Shown here one piece after another: positions 55,833 to 64,000 of a stretch of 64,000 bases of DNA (positions are counted from its first letter, which is position 1; each line of letters begins with the position of its first letter). Source of the stretch: Tenodera sinensis. Lineage: Eukaryota > Arthropoda > Insecta > Mantodea > Mantidae. Location: contig CM060972.1 in the NCBI GenBank assembly GCA_030765045.1, positions 4,972,905 to 5,036,904 on the forward strand. The letters are read 5' to 3'. The notes beneath the pieces were generated by a model. It had not been told where the DNA came from. It saw nothing but the letters and a program-made list of their open reading frames with translations, and did not search any database. A program made the translations under genes and the position numbers.

Positions 55833-56520
55833 AAAATGTGTTGCACTCACATGACTTTCTCTACTCTTGTACTAACCATTCTTACAAACTCTTATTCCTA
55901 TATCTTCTTCGTGTTAGTTGAGATAAACATTTGTACAAATTATCTTATTGCTTATTTCCTTGTAGGTACAAGGGGAGTATTAGAATACATAGGCTTTGTG
56001 CAATATTCAAATCTTTTAAAGCTTTGAGATCCCATTCCCGCTTAACATATAAAAAAATGAGCAACGATGTTCCATTTCACGAAAGTTTCAAGTTTTCCAA
56101 AACTGACACAAATAACAAGGAATATCTCCGAAATGGTTCACGCTACAAAACAATTATTTGGGCTTAAATGGTGTGTTTTAGCGAGATCTAAATTTTTTGT
56201 ACAGTAAGACTTTGTCTATCTCTTATGGTTTACGAGTTATTCAAAAGTCATCAAGAGTAAATACGACTACATAGACTATAGCCAGAAAATTGAAAATGTA
56301 CATTTCATTTGTCATACAAATATCTTAAGCATATGACAATTTAATCAGAATCGTTAGAGCCATTTCAAGATAATCAAAGTTTTCGAAAAGTTTTGCATGT
56401 AAATGGGGGTGGGGCTATTTTCTTCAAAATCTTCGTGTCGCATCCTTGAAACACATTAAACTTAAACGCCAACTTTGGTTTTTAGCTGACCTATCGTTTT
56501 AGAGTTATGTTGTCTACCTA
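55833..56520 (+). repeat. Hairpin-end repeat family, copy lacking right end (forward)
   Basis: Starts ATGTGTTGCACTCACATGAC. It stops after GAGTTATGTTGTC, before the microsatellite. Confidence 0.8.
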
Positions 56521-56995
56521 CTGAGTGTTTGAAATTACATTAGACCGCTAGCTTATACAAGAGTGTATGTCTCTTGTCATTGCGCATGCGCGTGATATGG
56601 CAAGGGAGAGTCTATTTGCTGAGAGGTAAGGTAGGTATGTAATTAAGGTGACATTGCATAGCGACTCTGCAGCAGTGTTGCCACTGTTTAAGTTCCAACC
56701 CTCGTATTTCAGTGCACAAGAGGGTAAATAGAGATCCCACAGTCTTGGGGAAATGCAAGTGAAGTGCAGGGACCACTTAATTCCTCTATTACCGAAATAA
56801 CAACCTGACAACTATGAGAAGCTGCTAGGTTATGGATCATTTACAACACAGCCCATATACTCAGAGCAGCCGATCAAGAACATTTAGCAAAGATCGGGAT
56901 ATAGAATCTGGAACTGCCACATCACAAGCAAATCAAGACAGAAACAGGAATGGAATAAAATTGATTCGGACTTAACTTAGGAAGTATGTACTGGG
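56521..56995. other. Nothing recognised
   Basis: No supported feature. Confidence 0.3.
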
Positions 56996-57365
56996 GTGGG
57001 CCAAAAGTCGCGATCGGGTAGTGTTATAGTGGCAAGCTAGATCTTTCGCGGGTTGTTAGTTGATGTGAATGTGAAACGGTATTTGTGTTGTAAGCAATGA
57101 CTGATACAAGCAAATATACGACTGAGGAACGTCTCGTTGTTTGTGTGTAGGTTCATCAGAAAGAATCATATTGCAGTGATGATGTTAGTAATCAATGTCC
57201 GAATCATTGGAACGTTCGCCCAAGGATACGATCGGCGGATATGCAGATCCCAAGGACCTCGTTGCGCCGTTGGATGAAAAATGAGGGTTACCGACCATAC
57301 AGGCCCACAGAATTAAGTAACAAGGATATGGAAATACCACGTGATGCAAGTCAAATGTTACTTTC
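56996..57365 (+). pseudogene. Transposase N-terminal fragment (mariner-like)
   Basis: Starts with GGGTGGGCCAAAAGTCGCGA, which resembles a mariner-type terminus. In broken frames it then encodes TSKYTTEERLVVCV, VHQKESYCSDD and PRTSLRRWMKNEGYRPY, resembling the DNA-binding part of a transposase. The catalytic domain is absent. Confidence 0.45.
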
Positions 57366-58354
57366 TGCTTAGCGGTTCTTCGTAAGGTCTTGGTAAGTGA
57401 GCAATGCGCGTGTATCTCAGCTCTCGTGCGCGCAGCTAATGTTTACGTATGGGCCAAACATAACCCTCACTTCTTCAACATGCCCATGATCCGGGCCGGT
57501 ATTGCCACTAGGCCAGCGGCTAACCAACTGATCCCGGAGATTTAATTAAAATGGATACATGTGACAATAAAATCGAAACAAAGATGTTTTGGCAATATAG
57601 AAGGGATTTGTTTATTTTAGTGTGTATAGTTTAATAGAATAGTCTTATCCACCTCTGTATACGAGTGGTTGTTTTTGGCGTAATATTTTATGTCATCCGG
57701 GATATTTAACGAATCTCGATTAATATTCCAAAAGTATGTTGTTCCTGCGAGGTATTCTGATAGTTAAATTGGTTTACCTACCTTTGGTACGTCCGATGAT
57801 TTCGGATAAATAATTACCTGAATCGGGAGCAGGAGAATCCTTGCAGGAAGTGACGAACGAAGAAGCTGAAAATCTGTAGTTCAGGATATTTTTGAATAAT
57901 TCTACTCGCCAGTTGCCGTTAGACACAATACTTATTGCTTGGTAATCACTTTCCAGCGACGTGACGTTCTAAACCTTCTTTCTCACCAATTATACTTTCT
58001 TTAACAAAAATATCGTATCGTTTTCTCCCATAGAAGTTACTTAGAGTATATATTTTTTAACATCGTTCATTATTGTTACCTGCACCAAAATGACGATCTG
58101 CACATTTGCTTTTGTTTTCAGCTTCACTACATACATACGTACTTACATAACTAAATCAATTGCTCATTTTCAGTAAACGTATACATAGTTAACGGTATTT
58201 TGGATTGCATTTTCATTCGTTTTAAAAAACTGGATTTATAATAGGATAAATAAATAATAGTTTCAAATAGATTTATTCTTGCAGTTTTTCAGCAAGCAAA
58301 ATTATTCACGTGGTATATTCCAACCTATGCTTATGGCTATGTTGGGATAAATAT
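57366..58354. other. Nothing recognised
   Basis: About 1 kb without a supported feature. Confidence 0.3.
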
Positions 58355-58535
58355 TTACTACGTTTCCATGAATTGAGTCCATTCCCATTTCCACGTTTCC
58401 ATGTTGAATTGAATCCGGAAATGAGATCGCTTTGAATATGCAACGCTCAAACAGAAATGCCTAAGTTAAGCTTCTATGTTGGTCACTTGCTTTATGTTGG
58501 CGAACCTGTAAAAATATGTTTTGTGCGTATACGAA
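58355..58535 (+). repeat. Dispersed repeat (CGTGTTTCCATGTTGAA family), uninterrupted copy
   Basis: Shares both flanks of 50040-50470 (CACGTTTCCATGTTGAATTG and GCGAACCTGTAAAAATATGT) without the SINE-like insert. Confidence 0.5.
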
Positions 58536-59084
58536 ATAAACGGATCTGATGGACTGGCTCACCTTCGTTTGACTCCGCGTCTGAAAAAGACGCTAAATTC
58601 GTATTGAGTTCGCCATGGAAAGTAGTAAATATCTGAAGCTCAGTGGAAAATGATCCATGCACGTAGGTCCAGAGTCGTGCGTTAGTACATCAGACACAGT
58701 AATGTGTTTTCAGTGTCTGCTACTTAACCAAAGCGGCCGCTGTTACTTTGTCTTTACTTTACCATGGCATTGTCGCATGAAGAGCACTTGGAACACGCCT
58801 GCATCAGCACAAACTCAAGCTGGCTCCAATTTCTGGCAACGTTTTAGGTTACTTTGTCTTTACTGAATATGTGAATAGCCCAAACCGCGGTCTTGATCAC
58901 ATTTAGAGTGATATCGACTTAATCACAGACTCTAGCTGCAGGTGTCAGACTTAATGGAATCATTGCTACACTTTCACTCATCTCCCTTCCTTTCATCTTT
59001 CATCACAGCTTCTTACCCCACTTGCCTTGTTTGTCATACGCGTGTGGTTTCTCATTTTAGAACGAATCTATATAAATGAAAATC
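58536..59084. other. Nothing recognised
   Basis: No supported feature. Confidence 0.3.
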
Positions 59085-59195
59085 TGATGTGTTGCACTCA
59101 CATGACTTTCTCTACTCTTGTACTAACTATTATTACAAACTCTTATTCCTATATCTTCTTAGTGTTAGTTGAGATAAACATTTGTACAGGTTATA
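59085..59195 (+). repeat. Hairpin-end repeat family, left-end fragment (forward)
   Basis: TCTGATGTGTTGCACTCACA through TTGAGATAAACATTTGTACA. A further eroded scrap lies at 59815-59895. Confidence 0.75.
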
Positions 59196-60488
59196 TACTA
59201 GAAGTGCACGTATCCTAAATGCATGTCCGAAGCACATTCATAGAATCTTCTACTAGCACAATTTTGCACAAGTATGAATTTTGATTGCTGCAGTTTTTGC
59301 GATATTGTTTTATTTGAAGGTGCGACCTCGGGAACCAGAGGCTAGTGTGGTACTCCTTGACACCCCACAGGTGTCTGTCTGTCTCTCTCTCATAAGCGAG
59401 CTTGCCTGAGAATAGAGGCAGGCAGGCAATCAGCAGCATATCTTGTTGATTTCTAACATCCTTTATTCATTAGACAGACGCCTCCGTGCGCTCCCTAACG
59501 AAATTGCCGTGCTGCCGTAACACAATATTTACTCCTAATCTGTGCAAGCAGGCAATTTATATAAAAGCAGGAGCCGCCGCCGCCGCCGCCGCCGCTCAGG
59601 TTTGCCCTTTTGCACAGGCTCGCCCACGTAGCAGCGAACCCGCCCACTCCAAACCAAACTTCCTACATCTTAGCATCTTTATTTAAGTCCAAATGCACCT
59701 CGCTCAGGTTTCTGGTTCTGGATGCTAATCCATCAACTGTTGTTGACTTGACTATATAGGGGCGGGCGCTGCGGCGGTGCAAGTGGAACGTTCACCACCT
59801 CCTTCAAACTAAATCTCACATTGTCACTCTTATCTACTTCAACATTTGTACAAATCATTGCTCATTTCCTTCTACATGCCTACAAGGGGAATATACTTTC
59901 TGGTTTATTCAGCAGTTGTTTGTCACCAACTCAATACACTAAGAAAGTAACTGTCCAGCGCTATTTAAACTTACCTGGTTGCTTCACTCTCCAATCATGT
60001 AATTTGTCCGTAGACTGATGCGGAAATATTTACATATTCTACGAATTCATCAAGTTTGTCCACAATATTTCCATAAGTTATACTTCTCGCGTTTGTTAAC
60101 AATTCCAGCTAGTTTGTTACTATTTGCGTCGTCTCTGGTCAATTTCTTTACATTAATTTTGTGCGCGGACTTTCTGTTTGTAGCCGTACTTGTGCAAGTC
60201 CTTTCTCATTCAACTTGAGTGACGTATTTGCATCTTCGTTAAGGAACTGGTGATTTTCACGGTACTAACGCCGCCATACCCCACGTACTTCGTAACGACA
60301 TCGTAATATCACGAGAGACCGTCAACGCGCCCACAAAATTGCGTGTTTGGAGTGAAAATTGCGACTTTCCAGTTCCTCAAATAGACCAGCAGTGTTTAAC
60401 CTGCTACACGCTCTGTAAACTGTATTCTAACACATCAATATCACTTGATTTGATTCCAACTGTTTTCCTATCTTTATTGTTACGTCAC
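59196..60488. other. Spacer with a (GCC)n run
   Basis: A short (GCC)n microsatellite lies at 59573-59595 beside GC-rich sequence. No gene is supported. Confidence 0.4.
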
Positions 60489-60492
60489 TTAA

Positions 60493-61203
60493 GCGCGATT
60501 TCACCTAAGGATGTTAAAAATACTCTTAAGAGTTTATCAACTTTCAATCAAAGCTTTAACTAAATGTTAAAACATTTGCGTCTCATTAAGTTTTCACAAG
60601 TTGTTACTTAAGTTTTCTACAAGTCAAAGACAAATGCGAACAACACTTTCGAGAAAGCGTTGACCTATGTGTTTGTCTCCTGAACGCGTCCCGATGCACT
60701 TTTGTCCACGCATCGCAGCCCTCTATCATACCATGTGATTTTCCTGATTAATTGAGGTTAGAATGGCAATGTCCACTGAAAAATCTACATGCAAAGGAAT
60801 TAATGGTTAATTATAGAGCACATTACTAACTATAGAAGTATTATCGTCTACGAACATTGATAATAACGTAGCCTGGAGGAAAATCTACGAGTAACTTAAT
60901 TTTAAAAATGCACCTTCTCCCATTGAAGCAACTGTGGCGAGTTTATGCCAACATGAAATGCACTAAAGAACATTACAACGGTTTAAATCTAAATGGTGGA
61001 TACTGCACTTCTGTGTTATCACTGGTTAACAATCAAGCAGATCCCAAGAAATATAATGTTTAATACTGAAGCTTTCGTGCGTGTATGCAGTGTTGAGTTA
61101 ACATGGATCTAACTTTATGTTAGCGTTAACATCATTTGATGAAATAGAATTTGCGTTAACTTGAGTGTTAAATCAGTTTAAGATTGGTTGGTGAAATCGC
61201 CCC
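60493..61203. mobile_element. TTAA-flanked MITE-like element
   Basis: TTAA at 60489-60492 and 61204-61207 brackets a 711-bp segment whose ends share GCGATTTCACC in inverted orientation (left GCGCGATTTCACC, right complement GGGGCGATTTCACC). TTAA duplication is the mark of piggyBac-type elements. The interior is AT-rich, rich in GTTAA words and non-coding. Confidence 0.55.
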
Positions 61204-61207
61204 TTAA

Positions 61208-62035
61208 TTGAATATGCAGGCTAGGTATATATGTATATCCGTGCTTGAGGTGTTGTCTATCTTTCACCGAAGGAAGTACATTGTCAAACTGTGTGCATCT
61301 GATGCTATAACCCTATTCCTTGCACGTATCTCTCTTGCTGTAGTTAAGCTTCTTCACTATTTTATTCTGGGATTTCTGCCTTCTTATCCGCGACCGCTTT
61401 CTTGCCCCTAAATTCTCAAATTGTGTACGCCGTCTCAAAAGCTCATATTTTTCGTGTTACGTATACCTGAAGTACTTGGGAGAGAACTCAGTTTTTCAAA
61501 ACCAATAAACGTACAGAAAGTGAAGTTTGCAATTTCAGTTTCATGTTGACTAATGTGGTTGAGAATTATCTCTTGTATATTTCCCACAGTTTTGGTTCTT
61601 AACATTAGCTTCACTATCTCTGAAATAAAAACACCGGACATGCAGGGCTCTCCAAACGTGTATTCACTTATTGCCCTTATCATATAGTCATTATCACCTA
61701 GTTATTCTTTTGTTTAGCCAGTGTCGCCAACTGTGTCGCATAAATCACCGATAAACAATTTATTTCACATTACACTCCATTAACAATCAAAACATCACTC
61801 CATTTCAATTTGACAACTGTTTTTTTAACAATTTTAATTTAATGATTAATATATTTTTCTAGAAGAAAGGTTGTTTGTTAATGTTACAAATAAAGTTACA
61901 TTTATTTGAGATTATAATAGAACTTCTGTTACAACAACAAGAGAAGTTCAAAATCATGTAATTCTTGCATTTTGTTTTCCACAGATGGCAATGCTCAACT
62001 ACGCTAATCGAAATTAATATATCTTAGGTTATTTG
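61208..62035. other. Nothing recognised
   Basis: AT-rich spacer, no supported feature. Confidence 0.3.
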
Positions 62036-62421
62036 TTATGTCGTTGCTAAGCAACATTTCAGGTCTTCAAAAGTATTTAGATAAGGTTCTGTCACAAATT
62101 GTGATTTTCAAGGGAAAGCAAGTTAACTGTGCAATCTGTGGTCAAGTTGGTGTTATACAGAGGAAACGAAGATATTGGAATAATATATAGAAACCTGGTG
62201 CACGTGTTCGTAGTGCAGTGCTCGTGACTAACTAGTGTGCTTGTGTTTCAAGTCACAGGATTGTGGTGCCATACAAAGTGCATTTTATTTACAGTGCACG
62301 TACTTTTGATCTTGTCGTTTCATCTTGTCTTCTTTAATAATTTAAATATATTGATACGGTCAGGTGCCGACATTTAAGTGTTCCTCGGTGCCGGGAGGGA
62401 TCCCGTACTACTCGCCGGCCG
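62036..62421 (+). promoter_or_regulatory. Probable 5' UTR and internal promoter of a non-LTR retrotransposon
   Basis: This precedes ORF1 without a recognisable boundary. LINEs of this kind carry a promoter inside their 5' UTR. The last 70 bases are GC-rich (GGTGCCGGGAGGGATCCCGT) and suit a leader. The exact element start is not determined. Confidence 0.35.
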
Positions 62422-63795
62422 ATGGACGAGCTATCGTTCCCGGACTCGGACAAAGAAATGGCTGAAGCCGAAGCTCCGGTTTTGCCGGTTTCGGAAACTA
62501 CTGCTAGCCTCCCGACTCCCGTTAAGGAAAAACTCTTATATTCGTTTAATGATTTAGCTCCATTTTTAGTAGTCATTACAAGTAGTAAGGGTGATGTAGC
62601 TTCTCTACACCCATTGAAGCTCGGTAAACTTCTCTTTGAAAAATATGCGAAATATCATATCTCTAAATTACAAAAAGCTGGAACAAATCGATTTGAAATT
62701 TATTTTGAAAAGTATTCCGAGGCGAATGCATTTTTGCTATCCGGTTTCGACTCTGAGAATAATATGCGCTCTTTCATTCCTCAACATTACATTGAGACGA
62801 AGGGTATTATAAGAAATGTGGACACTGACATTACTGAGCAGGAGATTATGGAATTTGGAAATACAGAATCTAATACCCCCATTCACCATGTTTACCGATT
62901 CAAGCGCAAAGAAGTAACCCCGCAGGGTGAAACTGTATACCACCCTACACAGACTTGTGTCATTACTTTCCGAAGTCAAACCCTTCCTCGTTCTTTCCGA
63001 CTATATTACAGCTCTTTTAAAATTACCCCTTATATCAGCCGCGTGATGCAGTGTTACAACTGTGCCAAATATGGACATTCGGCTAAAGCTTGTCGTAGCA
63101 ATACAGTATGCTTTAAGTGTGCCGAATCACATACCACCTCATTTTGCACATCAAATAACCTACGATGTGTACACTGCAAGCTTGCACATCCGGCAAATGC
63201 AAAAACTTGCCTTGTCCGCCTTAGAGAGGAAGCAGTCCTGAAACGTGTCGCCGAGCTCCGGGTCACGCGCTACGAAGCTCTGGCGATGCTTAGGGGGTCT
63301 TCCTCGTTTGCCGATAAAGTGCGAGAAAATGCTCCACGTACAGAACGACCCGGGGAGACAACGCCGACACCCCAGACTCTAACGTTGACTAAACAGAAAC
63401 GTCTGGCTGGAGGAGGGACCGGTGCCCCCCCGCCCCCTGTCGCCGAAAAAACCTCGCCATACTTTAGCACTTCCAAACGTGTTCGCCTGGCTCAAGAGCC
63501 GCCTCCGAAGCGCGCATTCCCCCACTCCTCTGGTCGCCTACCTCAGGCAGGCCCCTCTCAACCTGTATATGCTTCTCAAACCCCGAGTGCTCCTTTGAGC
63601 TCATTCACATCCCAAGCGGAGGCTCCCGCCAACAAACCTCAAGTTGTAACACAACTAGTAGACAGTTTCGCATTTCGCCGACAACTCGAAGATCTACGTC
63701 TCTTAGTGGAATCAGAAGCGTCGAACTGGGTCGAACAGGCAGAGCGTATTCTCGCGGGCCTGATCCAGGCACAGACGCTTCAGTATGCCTCCTAA
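62422..63795 (+). CDS. Non-LTR retrotransposon ORF1 (gag-like, three zinc knuckles)
   Basis: A complete 457-residue frame. ORF1 proteins bind element RNA and form the ribonucleoprotein that carries it to the target. The N-terminal 100 residues are acidic and then mixed. Residues 120-205 (YIETKGIIRNVDTDITEQEI .. PRSFRLYYSSFKITPYI) correspond to the domain that usually precedes the knuckles in insect LINEs. Three knuckles follow: C211-C214-H219-C224, C230-C233-H237-C242 and C249-C252-H256-C263. Residues 295-400 are rich in Pro, Ser and Thr. A helical segment (LEDLRLLVESEASNWVEQAE) ends the protein. The start at 62422 is the first Met of the frame. The stop overlaps the ORF2 start by 11 bases. 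The frame is intact, so the element may be young. It belongs to the Jockey/I/R1 group, clade not settled. Confidence 0.88.
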   Translation: MDELSFPDSDKEMAEAEAPVLPVSETTASLPTPVKEKLLYSFNDLAPFLVVITSSKGDVASLHPLKLGKLLFEKYAKYHISKLQKAGTNRFEIYFEKYSEANAFLLSGFDSENNMRSFIPQHYIETKGIIRNVDTDITEQEIMEFGNTESNTPIHHVYRFKRKEVTPQGETVYHPTQTCVITFRSQTLPRSFRLYYSSFKITPYISRVMQCYNCAKYGHSAKACRSNTVCFKCAESHTTSFCTSNNLRCVHCKLAHPANAKTCLVRLREEAVLKRVAELRVTRYEALAMLRGSSSFADKVRENAPRTERPGETTPTPQTLTLTKQKRLAGGGTGAPPPPVAEKTSPYFSTSKRVRLAQEPPPKRAFPHSSGRLPQAGPSQPVYASQTPSAPLSSFTSQAEAPANKPQVVTQLVDSFAFRRQLEDLRLLVESEASNWVEQAERILAGLIQAQTLQYAS

Positions 63796-64000
63796 TTGCC
63801 CCATGGACAAGCCACTATCTATACTCCAGTGGAACGCACGTAGCATCCGCTCTAAACGGGCGGAACTCCAACAGTACCTGGCTAATAAATATGTTGATTT
63901 GGTACTTATTTCAGAATCCTGGCTAGCGCCACACCACACATTTCGCTGGACTCCTCACCGGATTATTAGGCACGATCGTAACCGGGAGGGGGGAGGTCTA
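63785..64000 (+). CDS. Non-LTR retrotransposon ORF2, N terminus (APE endonuclease), cut by window end
   Basis: ORF2 encodes the endonuclease that nicks the target and the reverse transcriptase. The 72 visible codons begin MPPNCPMDKPLSILQWNARS. N17 (in QWNAR) and E44 (in DLVLISESWL) are the first conserved catalytic residues of APE-type endonucleases, followed by IIRHDRNREGGG. A second Met at residue 7 (63803) is an alternative start. The first overlaps the end of ORF1 as ATGCCTCCTAA, an arrangement that suits translational coupling. The rest lies beyond the window. Confidence 0.88.
   Translation, partial: MPPNCPMDKPLSILQWNARSIRSKRAELQQYLANKYVDLVLISESWLAPHHTFRWTPHRIIRHDRNREGGGL

Noticed and set aside
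1..64000. CRISPR arrays, operons, prophage or other prokaryotic systems
   Set aside because: Spliced eukaryotic exons and eukaryotic mobile elements occur across the window. No spaced palindromic repeats or ribosome-binding-site-led gene clusters were seen.

Overview
This looks like nuclear DNA from an insect, probably one with a large genome. The sequence is AT-rich, and host exons with GT-AG introns are separated by kilobases of mobile-element debris. I infer an insect from the element mix (mariner, Tc1-like, Penelope-like elements with GIY-YIG endonuclease, RTE, Jockey/CR1-like and I-like non-LTR elements, tRNA-derived SINEs) and from the match of two conserved proteins to their animal families. 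A polyneopteran such as a cockroach is possible, but this is a guess.

Three host loci are visible. (1) On the + strand, the last three coding exons of CPSF1 (CPSF160, mRNA 3'-end processing) lie at 3521-3661, 7421-7550 and 14607-14793, with compatible phases, canonical splice sites and an AATAAA about 100 bp after the stop. (2) On the - strand, two exons of RNASEH2C lie at 26304-26463 and 21421-21653; the short last exon was not found. (3) On the + strand, a first coding exon of an unidentified gene lies at 27273-27445, about 0.8 kb from the RNASEH2C start and divergent from it, so the two may share a promoter region. A GC-rich block at 40.08-40.50 kb may be another promoter or first exon.

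The CPSF1 introns hold an RTE-like LINE, three Penelope-like remnants, a tRNA-derived SINE dimer inserted in an RNase H-bearing LINE, and a mariner inserted in a Jockey/CR1-like LINE. From 14.9 to 27 kb there are LINE and Tc1-like remnants around RNASEH2C. From 28 to 33.6 kb there are LINE, DDE-transposase and hAT fragments. A 2-kb CA-rich satellite follows at 33.64-35.67 kb. From 36 to 60 kb one non-coding repeat family dominates: about 0.75-0.95 kb when complete, with a terminal hairpin, matching subterminal inverted repeats and an internal TG-rich microsatellite. More than twenty copies and pieces lie in this window, and the CA satellite abuts one of them. A TTAA-flanked MITE-like element lies at 60.5-61.2 kb. 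The window ends in the 5' part of an apparently intact non-LTR retrotransposon (ORF1 complete, ORF2 starting at 63785).

The most informative feature is the number of insertions that can be proved within the window, because target-site duplications and an uninterrupted paralogue are both present. They include three tiny retroposed fragments (43, 48 and 66 bp; the 48-bp one lacks a paralogue here) and a 518-bp SINE dimer.
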